From Lentinus brumalis (taxonomy: Eukaryota; Basidiomycota; Agaricomycetes; Polyporales; Polyporaceae): a stretch of DNA of 64,000 bases. Made by a program: the position numbers and the translations under genes. Below are positions 11,083 to 23,303 of the stretch, piece by piece. Positions within the stretch are counted from its first letter, which is position 1. Each line of letters opens with the position of its first letter. A model generated the notes under the pieces. The model was not told the DNA's origin, ran no database searches, and saw only the letters and a program-made list of their open reading frames with translations. The stretch covers positions 620,001 through 684,000 of the forward strand of contig MARA01000021.1 of the NCBI GenBank assembly GCA_001792895.1, written 5' to 3'.

Positions 11083-13033
11083 ATGCCTCCCCGTGCTGCC
11101 TCACCGATCGGTGAGCGTGTCCGTAAACGTCGCCGGTACGGAACTATCTTCATCACTGCTCTTTCAAACGAACGCTCACCTTCATCCCGTACAGCGGAAT
11201 GGGAGAAGACGACGTTGCGGATAATGCTATCGCAGAGCCAACTTCCACGATTCCACAGTAAGTCATGTTCGTCACTTATCTCCCAGCGACGCTAAACCTG
11301 TCTCGTAGGTCCGTGCCTGTGCTCCCGAGCATCGATCAGGACACCCCTACACCCCCGTCTACCCCTCCTTTTCTACACGGCGAGCTTTCGTCTGCTCCTT
11401 CCACACCCGCCACTTCGACCGACGGGAGTACGCTACCTACTCCTCAAGACAGTCCTGCCGGGCAGGGAATACGCGAGAACGTGTCGCAAAAGCAGTCACT
11501 TGCTGGTATGAACACGATCGCCGCGATCGGTGAGTTCACCCGAAATCTCTGTCTCGTACAAACTCTAACCACCCCTTAGCTGGGCTGCAAACGCCGCCGA
11601 TCCCGACCGGATTCTCGCCGCAGCGTGACGTCGTCGGCCCTCAGCTCACTCAGCCCGCGACGTCCAGCGGAACTTCGGGCACGGGACCTGATACGGTCGC
11701 CACCAGTGAGCAGACACCTACCGCCACCTCCACGGCTCCGCCCACAGCCGTAGTCGTTCCGAACCTGCCCGCTCCTCCTGCTGTCGCCGCTGTGCCCGCC
11801 GCCGCTGTGCCCGCCGCCGCTGTGCCCGCCGCTGCTGTGCCGGGACCTGATACGGTCGCCACCAGCGAGCAGACACCTACTGCCACCTCCACGGCTCCGC
11901 CCACAGCCGTAGTCGTTCCGAACCTGCCCGCTCCTCCTGCTGTCGCCGGTGTGCCCGCCGCCGCTGTGCCCGCCGCCGCTGTGCCTGCCGCCGCTGTGCC
12001 CGCCACCGCCGCCGCCACACTCGCCCCCGCCCCGCCCACCGCCGCCGTCGACGTGCCTCAGCAGCCGCCCAACGCACACATTGCCCCGCCCCAGTTCCAC
12101 GCGCCGCTGTTGCCGCCTCTCACCCTCGCACCGGCACCCGCGACAGCAACGCAAGTGCACCCTCCGCCTGTCGCGTTCCAAGCGCAGCTGCCGGCGGCTT
12201 TGGCCCAAGCACAAGGCAATCCTCCACTCCCTCAGGCCGCGGTGATTGGCTTAGCCCCCGCTGGACCACAGGTCCTACCTGGATTCGAAGACGTCCCTAT
12301 CGCAGTGCAACAGTAAGTACCACCAGCCTTCGCTACAGATCGACAACTCACCTGGCAGCACAGGCTCGCCCTGCAGATAACTGGCACGTCCCTGCCAAAT
12401 CAGCACATCTACAGCGTTACGCAACTGCCCCTGCGCCTTGATTGGGGCCGGGGGCGGATGGAGAGACGCTTGTGCGAGCCAGGGAATACCCCGACGTTCT
12501 TGCGCTTCACGGGGCGCGTCAGGACAAGCTGGTTCTTCGACCGCTCCGGTAAACCGCAGAGTCGCGTCAATGTCGGTCTGCACCTCTTGCTCGACACAGA
12601 AGAAGCAGCTATCCAGACACTGTATCGCAAAGCCCAACCTCCCGCAGGTGAGTCTCTGTGCAATGTCCTCCTCGAACATCGCTCAGCACCGCTCAGATGT
12701 ACCAGAAATCGTATTCGCAAGTCGCCTTCAAGGACAAAGGCAGCGTGGTAGCTTCACAGAAACCGTACGACGTTCATAGCTCCTACGTACCACGATGCAT
12801 ACTCACACCAGCGGTTGCAGGTCCTTCCATTCAAAAATGTCTTCGACGCTCGCGATGGAGTCCTAGCGAAGACTGAAGATCGCCGTCTGAACGCAGTGGA
12901 CTTCACGGACAACGACGTCATTGCCGTGGATGCCGAGTTCACTCGTTGGAGGAAGACACGTGCGACGACCTGGTCAGAGTTCACCGTCGGCTTCGAACTG
13001 TCCACAATCTACCTCCTTTGGGACTCGACCTGA
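11083..13033 (+). CDS. Family-2 orphan protein with basic start, Ala/Pro repeat region and GD-type C-terminus
   Basis: Exons that join in frame: 11083-11135, 11195-11257, 11309-11529, 11580-12312 and 12364-12647, followed by 12697-12786 and 12821-13033. The N-terminus MPPRAASPIGERVRKRRR looks like a nuclear localisation signal. Exon 4 encodes a low-complexity Pro/Ala region with tandem repeats. Exon 5 (RFTGRVRTSWFFDRSG, TLYRKAQPPA) and the last exon (DFTDNDVIAVDAEF, TVGFELSTIYLLWD) match the layout of the genes at 6208 and 13428. The join at 12647/12697 is one base out of phase for the best continuation (MYQKSYSQVAFKDKG), so there is either an unrecognised splice site or an indel. The 34-nt intron at 12787-12820 is unusually short. 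Function unknown. Confidence 0.55.
11683..12000 (+). repeat. In-frame 159-bp tandem duplication plus VPAAA pentapeptide repeats
   Basis: The segment beginning gggacctgatacggtcgcc at 11683 recurs at 11842, a period of 159 bp or 53 codons (GPDTVATSEQTPTATS ...). Each copy ends in several 15-bp units coding VPAAA. The repeat preserves frame and nearly identical codons, so it is recent. Confidence 0.9.
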
Positions 13034-13427
13034 CTAGACAGGTCCGAGGCCGATCAGAAGTCGATCCGTACCATACGTACCTTAGAGTTAAAAAGTTTCG
13101 GTCTAGACAGTGCTCGACCCCATAGAGTCTAAACCTAATTTGTCTTTAGCCTCAGAAAATATAGAGAATACACGCCTCAAACCTCCCCCAATAACATCAT
13201 TCAAACGTAGATCCCCTTGCATTGACAAACGACCCATCCCCCGCTGCTGCATCCATGGCCGACGACGATCCAGCCGGACAGCCGCAACCCGACAACTCGA
13301 ACAACTCACTAGCCGTGTCCAGATCAGTACAGACCATCACCACCGCACGTTCTGTGACGCAAGTGTACGACGTTTAGCTTCCCCGCACGTATCCACCACT
13401 CAATTTCCCCATAGGCAACCCAATCCT

Positions 13428-14434
13428 ATGCAAGAACCTACGCAGACGGGGACAGGGAACACCCCTGCTACGCCGGGCACACCGCGAAAACGTCTCCGGT
13501 ATGTCCCTCGTTTGTGTCCGCGTACGCTGTGCACGTTCAAGCATACCCTCAGCTTCGAAGAGAACCCACCCGAGACACCCCGAACGTCTCGGACTCTCCA
13601 GAGGCCTCGCGTGCCGCTGCAGTCACCCACGGGACCTAAGGTGATTCACATCAACACAGACGACTACCGAGCGTGATCGAACGACCTCGTCACCGAGCCC
13701 TGGGTCTCACCAAGGACGATCTCGTATGTGCTCACCTCCCGCTGACATAGTACACTCGTGCTCATACCAAGCTACAGCTATCTATACCAATTTATCAATT
13801 ACTACAACGAGCAAGGGCCATGGTTCCCCATCCACCGCATCCCGTCCACCCTCCATTGGTCTGTCGTCGACGAGAACCCGCGCTACATGCACCTCACGCA
13901 CGGAAATCGACCGCTACTGATCTGGGTGCTCGCTACCCTCATAGACGCATCTCTCGTCATCACCCGAAACTTCCCGTCACCTCGAGTCCGACTTGTAGCA
14001 GACTTCGTTCGCGAGGGCGACCGGCAGGCAGCGATAGCCCTATACAACAAGGCAGCCTCGACAGCGATAACGTGGATGGAGACATTCATCGTGCTCACAC
14101 CGTCGAGTGACAATGAAGGGCCGCCGGTGAGTAACCGAATCAGTCCGGTCTCAGACGAACTGACAATGCACTACAGTCTCATGAAGAGATCTATGACGCC
14201 ACGCAGGGGTTTCGCGACAAGTCTAAGATGAATCGCGTAACGCAAGCGAAGCTACACTCAGGCGATCTCGTACTCATGGAGTGCACGCTCCTGCGAGCCG
14301 AGGCGGAGCGAGGGGATGTGAAGACCGTGTCGTGGATTCTGAACTCTCTATACTGGCTAGCTGAAAAGCCGAAGCCTGCTAACTCGCCGATACTGTACAA
14401 GCAACCCTCATTCCCTGATGTCTTCAATCTGTAA
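13428..14434 (+). CDS. Family-2 orphan protein, frame partly unresolved
   Basis: Exon 1 (13428-13498) starts MQEPTQTGTGNTPATPG and has a basic RKRLR end. It splices through 13499-13552 to a Pro/Thr-rich exon. A coding exon ending at 14126 has QFINYYNEQGPWFPIHR and RPLLIWVLATLIDASLV. A 50-nt intron (14127-14176) joins it in frame to 14177-14434 (SHEEIYDATQGF ... LHSGDLVLMECTLLRAE ... WILNSLYWLA). Between about 13640 and 13780 no combination of splice sites I tried keeps frame, so one exon edge is wrong or there is an indel. Layout parallels the genes at 6208 and 11083. Function unknown. Confidence 0.5.
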
Positions 14435-14902
14435 TGATCTCGAATAATGAAGTCTTCCTCTGTGATCATGTCGAATATCCACGTCTTCGCCAGTCTGGAT
14501 GCTTCAACGCAGCGCCTGCATGACTAAGCTCGGCCTTTAGTCATCAGTGGAATCGGACCGGGCGCGCGAAGCGGCGCATTCTTCCCCAAGTGATATGTCA
14601 CGTGAATTGTAAGTTTCAGAGCTTTTCTCCCGATGTCGGTTTTTTCAACAAGACCCTCTACTCTTTTTCAAAGGTAGCGGGAATCTTTCTACAGGATGGA
14701 TATACTAGTACAGCCCAATGAACTCGGCGGTTGCATCGCGGGTAGAGCGACGGATTATGAAGTCTACATACGCTGGGGTCATGTGTGCGTCGCAGTCTCC
14801 GGACGGGTCGCAGCTGCTTATCATCGGTTGTTATCTGAAAGGCATTCATCACCAGGTGAGTTTCCACTCCGGATAGGATGCGATGGTGTGAAGCTCACAG
14901 CT
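14435..14902. other. Intergenic segment with a short plus-strand ORF
   Basis: A 74-codon ORF at 14696-14920 (MDILVQPNELGGC...) looks moderately protein-like and contains a good splice donor (gtgagt) after codon 53, but no second exon was found. Otherwise nothing is recognisable. Confidence 0.3.
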
Positions 14903-16584
14903 CTACCAGTCTATTTCTGATTCCCTCCACCCATCTGAATTTTCTCCAGGTCTGTCGATAGAATATGGTGCATCGTCCAGATCAACTCCAACAATTCGAG
15001 CCGGGACCTCCGTATAACAGCGCGCCCACATCAGTGTAACTCGCCTAAGCGTGGGTGTAGCGCTAAGGATGTCTCGTACTCGATGGTGAAGATCCTCCTG
15101 CAAGAGGGCGTTTTGCGTGTGACACGATGTGTTCCTGTCAAGATGGGGGTCCCCGCACTTGATGCCATCCTTCGATTCACTTGGGTCCTCCAGTGACTCT
15201 CCATACTGAGTGCGCATGTTCGCACAGCGCAGCTCTAATTGGAAGGATGTCAGCGACATCGGACGAAGCACTTCCAAGACGTGTGACTGGCCAAACATCT
15301 CAATCAGTGCTCGCAGGTAATACAATGAACATAATGGCTTACAAAGCACTCGTCCAGGTCGAAGAACTGCTTGACGATATTGATGCGGATCTCGAGTCCT
15401 GAAAGGCATGCGGCCCAGTCTGAGAGTGTATGTGGCGGCAGGATAGGGACGTAACCTCTCCCCTCGTGGACCTTGAGGGAAAAGCGCAGGGACGAAGGCT
15501 GAATATCGGAGAGGATGGTGGATAGCATTCCATACTCTGCTGACCGCTTTCCACCTGTACTCATCAGATGCAGATGCAGACCACGGTTTGTGAGGGAAAG
15601 CACATAGGCGTCGATGATGCTGCCTCTGAACGACCGTAGCGTCGTCCATGTGTGGTCCTGTCTATCGCTGCCTCTCCTGTTATAGTCACGCCACTGTTGA
15701 ACAGTGGTTTCACAGCAGTGAACTTGGGAGATATCGGCATCGTGCCGATGTCGGAACCACCTAGTCTTTGCGTTACCGCAGCGGAGGTGCCTGATGTTAG
15801 GGAAGCAGAGCATGTAGGTTCTGAGGTCTGGCATTCCGTCAAGGTAGGTCATGATTCCAAGTACTTCCACGAGGGGATAAACATTGATTCCGCCTCCCAC
15901 CTTGGTGATCCCGTCAAACGAGACTCTCCGCAATGAGGAGCGCAGCTTGGATAGGAGAAAAATGGGGTCTCGGAGGCGCATATAGAGAATATCAGGGCTT
16001 GGCATCCTGAGGGACGGAATGGCGACCTGGACTGAAAGCAGTGGTGACTGCATGGTCTGAAAAGCATGATAGAATATCGGGTAGTAACTCGAGTCGTCGC
16101 CTCTACACCACTCCACCGATAGAAGCCGCAATGAAGTAAGGGATGAAAACGCCGAACATATCATGACTAGTACCGGCTTCGTGACGTTGAAAAGGGAGTC
16201 AATGTGGAGGTCCTCGAGGCAGCAGGACTGGGCAAGGACGTTTGCAAGAGGTCGAGCCATATCTTCCGTAAGACTATGCACGTTCAGCGCGAGGCGACGC
16301 AACAGAGGGAGGCGGACGGCAGGATCGCCTAGCATGAAGTGACAGAAGGCGGCAACTAGACGCGGCTGCCTGATGAGGTTGACCCGCAGTGGGCGGGACA
16401 GCAGACGTCGGGTTCCTTCCACCCGGAGGTACTGGCATGTCTGTGACAATGCCACAATGGCGTCCCGGGCCTCGTCATCGCCTTCGTCAGCGAGTACGTC
16501 AATAACTTGCATCAGTACTTCCCCGAATTTCTTGGGCATCTTGGGCATCTTGGGTGTTTTTGAGCGCCCGCCATATCTCAGCAA
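14903..16584 (-). CDS. F-box/LRR-like protein, left copy
   Basis: Two exons, 16584-15343 and 15286-14903, join phase 0 across a 56-nt intron (gtaagc...ggccag), giving 541 aa. The N-terminus carries a basic KMPKMPKKFGEV stretch and an F-box-like segment (VLMQVIDVLADEG ... IVALSQTCQYLRVEGTRRLL). Then follow leucine-rich stretches (LLRRLALNVHSL, LEDLHIDSLF, LTSLRLLSVEWC). The family use is typically recognition of substrates by SCF ubiquitin ligases, which here is inference. It is about 60 percent identical by eye to the right copy at 21607-23303, with the intron in the same position and of the same length. The frame is intact. Confidence 0.7.
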
Positions 16585-16930
16585 CCTGTCAACCGTTCGC
16601 GCTGAAACGTGGTATGTATATGGACAAGTATGCCACGTATCGGCATCCTGAATTTGAGAATACGCGGATGTGAACTGAGCGAGAGCGAAAGCGAAAAGTC
16701 ATGCCCATTTCTGGGTACACAGCCACCATCTTGGGAAGGCTGTGGCTGACCAGAAGTCGCTCCCTCGCGCACTTATACCACATCTGTTTGGGCTCAAATT
16801 TTGTACAGCTGTTTGCACTACTAACGCGAGTGCACTCACCGAATTTTAGACGAAACAGACGTGATCCCATTCCACACAAGATCGCCCAAGATGCCCAAGA
16901 TGCCCAAGAAATTTGGGAAAGTACTGATGT
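16511..16930. repeat. Inverted copies of the F-box gene's N-terminal coding segment
   Basis: The segment at about 16511-16557, encoding KMPKMPKKFGEVLM on the minus strand, recurs as its reverse complement at about 16885-16930, with the plus-strand frame reading KMPKMPKKFGKVLM. The arms are roughly 46 bp, nearly identical and about 330 bp apart, so the gene's 5' end is mirrored in its own upstream region. Confidence 0.8.
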
Positions 16931-17303
16931 GCACTAGGGTGTCGTATTCGATCCTGGGTGCCACGTGCCGCTGGAAGGTGGACATCACTGCAAGATCGGT
17001 CATCAGAGCCTATAGTACGGTGAATACACTTGCTATCACGTACGTGCCGACTTGATCGCAGTATAGGGTAGGTTTCAGCGAGCATATGCAGCATGCGCGT
17101 GTTAAAAGCGAATATGAGACTGGCGTGTGCACCGATTCTCTGGGATTGGTATACCATCGCACCAGAACTGGCCGGCCAGCCTGAAGTTGGTGGCGCTCAA
17201 CGTATTATGGTACATACTGATAATCATACACACCGGCAATATTTTAGAAACAGGACATAGAGACACCTATGTGACGTATGCAACATCGTTACCAAGCCGG
17301 ACC
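16931..17303. other. Intergenic DNA between left-copy genes
   Basis: No convincing ORF was seen; only short shadow frames are present. It separates the inverted fragment of the F-box gene from the 3' end of the next minus-strand gene. Confidence 0.4.
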
Positions 17304-18358
17304 TCAAGCCGTCCAGTGCACGTTCATGGGCTGCATGGAGCCGTCCATATCATGGGGAGCAACAGGCTTCACTGACAAGACTCTGTTACGGCCCCGGGTC
17401 CCTCTCTTCCCACTGCTTCTCCTCTCCACCGACCGAACGGAGTGCAAGAAGACGAAGTCTTTACAGCGAACAATGTTTTTAATTTTTCCCTGCAGGGGAA
17501 TAATCAGATTGACTCCGACTGACACTATTGAAGTACTCACGAAAACAGTAAAGAAGCCCTGGTACTCCCCGTCATCCCCCCCATCCCACTCCACTATTAT
17601 CTTCACGGGATCCAGAGCAACGAGTACAAGCTCGAGCCGCTCTCTGGATAGCGCCTCCGTCAACGCACCCGGGGGAAGCCTGACGAGGAGGAGGTCGCGG
17701 ATACGGCCCTGCCAACGTCCACACACCCCACGATGTCATCCAAGTAGCCATGTACAATGTCCAATGAAGGACATATATCGTACAGTCCGCCATCCAGCGA
17801 GCCCGAGTCGCCTCCACGTGGCGAAGATATATTCTCGCCACCATTGGCCTGCGCAGAATGCGTGCTACAATACAGGATAGCGACGGCGCCGTTCAAAGTG
17901 GTGGAAGGTGGCGCAGAACTATCTGGGGACAGGGAGATGGACACGACGTCAATCCCCTGCTTGCAGTCATATGCAAAGTTGCGAAGTAGAGCAGTGTCCG
18001 CTGTATCGTATGAGAGACTATCGGCCTTGTCCCCCGAGCGGTGTACGTCCGGGATCGTACTGCGACGCTCGGTGGACGCCACAGCTTGGGAAGGGCTGGT
18101 CTTTGGGGGCACCTCGGGCAGGCTTCGTTCGGGCTTGGCGAGGTCAGGCAAAGCAATGTAGAGCTCCCTGACCGCCGGTAGGCGTCGGGCGTGGTCCAGC
18201 ACGACCTGGAGGGCCTTGCGAGCTACCACAAGGGTTGCGATGCACAGTCGTGGATCCGGTGCCCGAGGCTCGGGGTTCTGGAGCCACGACTCCAGCGCCT
18301 CAACCGTGCCAAACAATAGTGAGCTGGGCGGGTGAGGCACCTCCGGTACGTGTGACAT
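17304..18358 (-). pseudogene. Orphan gene of the duplicated unit, left copy, frameshifted
   Basis: It starts MSHVPEVPHPPSS at 18358. It is paralogous to the intact gene at 23625-24751: TVEALESWLQ versus TLEELEEWLQ, and ALDPVKIIVEWDG versus ALDPETLTIETRE. The frame breaks at about 17724-17731, where the minus-strand run GTGGGGTGT seems to have lost one base relative to the other copy. After that the frame continues CGRWQGRIRDLLLVRLPPG. A 51-nt intron (gtgagtactt...ccctgcag) precedes the terminal exon GKIKNIVRCKDFVFLHS, matching REVKDVTRCQHLTVLF in the right copy. The product contains no recognised domain. Confidence 0.6.
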
Positions 18359-19420
18359 GGATATGGAATGAACGGCGACAGAGCTGAGGGGCAGCGGAGC
18401 GGGTGAAGAGGTACGGAATCGGGAGACGCATGGAAGACTCCTCGAGTACAAAGAGGATGGGATAGGTACAAAACGAGACGATACGACGCCATAACTTATA
18501 TTGGAGAAGGGAATGGAGAGCAGGAGGGAGTACTCACCAGGGACGACAATATCCTCTGCGCATGATGAACTCGAAGGCAAGAGGGCGAGTGAACAGTACA
18601 ACAGAGAGGCAGCAAGTTCACCGCCTACTGTGTAGCCTTGCTGTTGCAGGAGTAGACATCCATGGCGACTAACGAAGGTCCTTGACATCGAGAGTTGTTA
18701 CAGCGCCCGCCGGTTTTGAGTCGGCCTCTATTGGGATAGAGCTGATTCGAGCAGCCGTTATCGACACAATCGTATGTCTGACCTCCTACAAAGAGACGGA
18801 GAAGTTAGAGCTTAAAGTGCACAAATGGATGAGGCTGTTTGTAGCGGTGCTCACTTGGGGGCGGGCGAATATGGATGGGTCGTCGGCAGCGACCACGCGC
18901 TGTCGCGGTATCGTAGGCCAAAGCTTTTGAGCCCAACATTGTACGATAAGACAACTCTGCTGCGGCATGCAGTCGCATAGCAACACATAAAATACTCTGC
19001 ATAGATTCGAAGTCAGAAGAGCAGGTCTGAAGGGAGAGAGGAGGCCTCACGTTACAGTAGTTGATTGCAATTTGCGAGGTGGCGTACCACCGCTGCTACG
19101 TCAGTTTCTGGACGAGTGAGTAGCCGGTAGAAAGCAGTTTCAAGAGAAAAAGATGATCCTCTCTCTAGCGGCGGGAGTACGAGCATGCAAGGAGGAAGCA
19201 GAAGGCAGGAGGGACGAGGATGGCGGCTGACGAGTCCGTCGCTGCATCGCACTTCTCAGGCGTCCCAGTTACTGCTTTGGGCACATGTGCCAACGGGCGA
19301 GCGTCTCGATTCTTGCGGCCTTCCTTGACCGCCGCCGGAGCTGATCGGTCGCTCGGCGGCATCCAAGTAGGTGCTCATGCTACTCTATGCTTCCCAGATT
19401 TGAATCACATAGCAACGCAG
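18359..19420. repeat. Upstream part of the left duplicated unit
   Basis: This region matches 24752-25830 closely enough that stretches such as ctttgggcacatgtgccaac (about 19275 and about 25652) are identical. It includes an open minus frame directly upstream of the 18358 ATG (MSRTFVSRHG ... GYTVGGELA) with a strong donor after VVP (gtgagtactc), so at least part is probably 5' leader with an intron. A second conserved minus block lies at 18786-19362 (ARPLAHVPKAVTGTPEKC). Confidence 0.6.
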
Positions 19421-21606
19421 GTACTATGGCTCTTGCCCCTTAAGCTCGACCTTCATGCTCGATCTGCCATGTCTCGATACATCACCTCTCTCTCGTCTTC
19501 CCCCTCTGCAGCATCTGTCCACAGTCAACCTGCTCTCTCGGGGTCTTCTCTGCGACGTCATCCACGACTACATCATCATGAGCTCCCTCATGGTCGTTGA
19601 TGCATGAGTCACGCGGCGCGATGTCCGTCTGTGACAAGCTACGGCCTGCGATCAGGCAGCGATGGGTCTCGGTACGTGTATGCTTGGTTCAGGCCAGCCG
19701 GGATCACAGAACACTTCTCACGAAGAACAGTGACCGCGCAATCCCTGCGGGTATTGAGAAGACGACAAACGATCTTCTGCGCGTCCTGCACGGAACAATC
19801 GCCGCGTCTGACTGTGGCGAGGAATCGCAAGGCCGGGCGGCAGTCCTGTGGGATTTGAGTGCAGAGACTGGGCGGGCGAGGCAGCGAGCGAGTCGCCGCA
19901 TTTCGAACTCTGGTGAGTCCGTGTCTTGCTGCTACGAATGCTCATCTCATGCGCACTCCATCCCCTACGCGCGATCTCCATCGTCAAGCTGCGCCTTATC
20001 GCTTTTTCTCTCCCTCTCCAGTCGCACCATGACAGTGTTATTCTCCGCCCGTCAACCAGCCCGACGTTTCTTTGCTGCAGAAGTCTGGGAGCCCGCCTCC
20101 TCTCGAACACGGTCCGGCGTCGCCATGCACCTCATGCACCGACCTCTTGCTTACTTTGCACTCGACTACGTCCAACGGTCTTCCCAGATCCCTCGACTTC
20201 TCTTTTGGTCAGGCCGCGCCCGGACCTTCTGCAACGATCGGACCATGTCTACACTATCAGTACGCGCTGCTGCCGATCTGGAGACACGGAGGTAGTGGCA
20301 GGTGGAAGCAGGATCTGGAATGCTAGGTACGTGAAGTGCGCCCAGATGATCATGAAAGCATGGTCAATAACGGTCCTCATTCACGCGAAGATGTGCGGCG
20401 GGATAATAGCATGCCGGCTTCTTGACTCTACGTCCGACGACTCCGTCATCAGGCGTCGCTCTCTCACCCTTCCGCCAGCGCGCACTTCGTGAGGAAGGCG
20501 GACGACCCGCGCCACACCATGTAGTCCATACTACCGCGGTCGCTTTTCGCTCGCTCCTAAGACTGAGTGTGGTCGATGGAACACGAGTCGCGATTCTAGG
20601 TGAGTGCTCACTAGTTTCTCGTATCCCGATAGCGGCATTCTCTTCAGAGCGGGTCTAGCAACATTCCGCAAGTATCGTCGCGACTCGCAGCCGTGACTCA
20701 CGCTTCATGAGAGCGTATGCAAGGGCGCGGCATTCTGTGGCGGAGCTTCCGGAGCGTCGAGGACTCCGTTGCATATGGCCCTCGCAGGCGAGCACCATTC
20801 GGGAGGGACTGGGCGCGCAGCCACATGCTGTCGGACGCGCAAGCAACCCCAGAGAGCGTGCGATAACGTTCTCGATATGCTGCTTGCATTGTCAGTGACA
20901 TAGAGGTTAGATCTATCAAGATTCAAGATCCTCTATGCGCGCTACCTCGGCGATCGCCACCAGGAGGACGAAGCCTCGCAAATGTTTCTCGTCTCCATGG
21001 CCGCCAAGGGTTCGCTAGGTCGCGGATCGCGGAACTCGATATGACGGGGGCGCATGCGGGTGCTCATGCTGCTCTCGTGCGCCTCCGTCGATTGCGATGT
21101 ATGACCGATGCGCACCTCACTCACGGTTAGCCCCGATGGACGACAGTCGTATGACTTGACATGGTCGTAGCATGTTCACTGAGTATTTCGTGTCGCTTAT
21201 AACAGTCACAATACATCGATTGATGTCGCGCCGGTGATCTGCCAGCGTGCCAGCCGGTCACGTCAGGTCGACGAGCTCGTCGGGCGGCTGAGATGGCTTG
21301 TTCGGGGAGCATAGGCGCATCATCATGATCCTGCGTCAGTCCTCCCTGTCTCGGTGGTGGGGCTAGCTTGACTTTTCATTGTTCGGGGAGGTGACGATTG
21401 ATTGACCGGCGGGGCTCTGGACGAGTACATGCCCGAGGGACCGGTGCGACACTGCGGAGAGGGCTATGGACTCTGCACGCCGGTGCATGGTGTGCTTCAG
21501 TGATTGTACGGCAGTTCCGCGAGCCCAGAAGGTGTTCCGTGAAGAAGCACTAGGTCAGGCTTCACTTCGGAAGAGATGCATGTATGTAGCGCTCACAGTA
21601 TTGAAG
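19421..21606. other. About 2.2 kb without a convincing gene
   Basis: Only short overlapping ORFs on both strands are seen, none with a coherent splice model. The region separates the left and right duplicated units and may be decayed coding or repeat sequence. Confidence 0.4.
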
Positions 21607-23303
21607 TCACCAATCCTTGTCGTTCTTATCCCACTTGTCAGACCAATCTCCGGGCCTGTCAACCGAGTGCGGAACGTTGTCGAGGTCTATCCCAACAACC
21701 CAGTTCGGTAGCGTTGCGTAGCAGCGCGCCCAAAGCAGTATCACTTTGCGGAGAGTGGGAATAGCGGCCATGATTTCGCGCACCCGCTCGTAGAGGTTCT
21801 GCTGCGAAATGACGTTTTGCGTGTGACAGAACTTGATACCGTACCACGCCGTCCCACATCTGACGTCGCGCAGATTGTCCATCTCGCTAAGATCCAGCAA
21901 AATTTCTCCGTCTTGGACGTCGATGTTTGCACAACGGAACTCCAACCTGAAGGAGGTCACGGAGATGGGACGAAGCATCTCCTCGATATGGAGCTGTCGT
22001 TGTATATCAACACATTAGCAGGTCAGACGGATCGTGAAGCCTGACTTACGAAGCACTCGTCCAGATCGAAGAACGGCTTGACGATGTTGAAACGGATTTC
22101 TAGTTCAGTGAGATACCCAGCCCAGAGCGATTGTGGCGGCAAGATAGGGATGTAGCCTCTGGTCTCATAGACCTTGAGGCAGAGCCGCAGCGACGAAGGT
22201 TGGGTCTGGGAGAGGATCGTGGATAGCATGGCATACTCCATCGAACGCTCGCCTCCTGTGCTTAGCATGTGCAGCCGCAAGACGCGACATGGGAGCGAAA
22301 GCACATAGGCGTCGATGATGCTCCCTTGGAAGGACCGTAGCATCGGCCATGCACGCGCATGCCTATCGCTGTCCCGCTTGTTGTAGTCGTGCCACTCTTG
22401 AACTGTGGCGAAGCAACAACCTTCTCGGAAAATATCATCACTGTGACGATGTCGGACCCAGAAATTGTTCGAAAACCCGCAGCGGAGGTGCCGAGCGTTG
22501 GGAAAGCAGAGCATGTAGGTTCTGAGGTCAGGCATCCCGTTCAGATAGCAGGAAACCTGGAGCTCTTCCACGAGAGGATAGACACGGATCCCACCTCCCA
22601 CTGTGATTTGCCCGCCCATATGTACGCTCCTCAGGGACCCTGTTAACTTTGATAGGAGGAATATGGGATCTTGGTTCCGTACGTATAGAATACGTTCATC
22701 TGGCAGCTCGAAAGTCGGCATGTATACTCGGATGGAAATGAGGGGTGAACATATGTTCTGCATTGCACCGTAGAATATCCGGTCGCAGCTCCGATGAGGA
22801 TTGGAGCTACAATGTCCCACGATGAGATGCTTCAAAGAGGTGAGAGCTGCAATCGCGGAGGATATGATGGCCACGACATGCGGCTCCAGGTCCAAGAGCG
22901 AGTCGATTTGGAAGTACTCCAGACGACACGATTGGGCAAGGACACGAGAAAACAGTTGAGCAACGTCTTCCGCAAGATGGTCAACATCGATGGTCAGGCG
23001 ATGCAGCAGGGGGAAGCGGAGACCTGGGTCGCCTAGCATGAAATGACAGAAGGGCGCGACAAGGTGGGGTTGATTCACAACGTTGACACGAACCGAGCGG
23101 GAGAATAGACGTCGAACACTTTCCAGACGCAGATACCTGCATGTCCGGGATAACGCCATAATGGTTGCCCGAGCCTTTTGATTGCCTTCATCAGCAAGAA
23201 GGTCTATGACGTTCGTGAGGATGTCAAAGTTGATCGTCGGGGTCCGCCGTAGGCTGGAGGATTCAGACATCCTGAGAGGGTTGGGCCTTGTCAGAAAGAG
23301 CAC
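21607..23303 (-). CDS. F-box/LRR-like protein, right copy
   Basis: Exons 23303-22050 and 21993-21607 join phase 0 across a 56-nt intron, giving 546 aa. The N-terminus has an F-box-like segment (INFDILTNVIDLLADEG ... IMALSRTCRYLRLESVRRLF), then leucine-rich strands and the block DPIFLLSKLTGSLRSVHMGG. Blocks shared with the left copy include VGGGI-VYPLVE, GMPDLRTYMLCFPN, SFQGSIIDAYVLSL and the end RPGDWSDKWDKNDKDW. The frame is intact. It lacks the basic KMPKMPKK stretch of the left copy and has a different first 20 residues. A role as a substrate receptor of an SCF ligase is inference. Confidence 0.72.

Noticed and set aside
11576..12214. Long minus-strand Gly/Ser/Arg-rich ORFs opposite the Ala/Pro repeats
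   Set aside because: They are mirror frames of the repeated coding exon on the plus strand and have no independent splice or promoter support.
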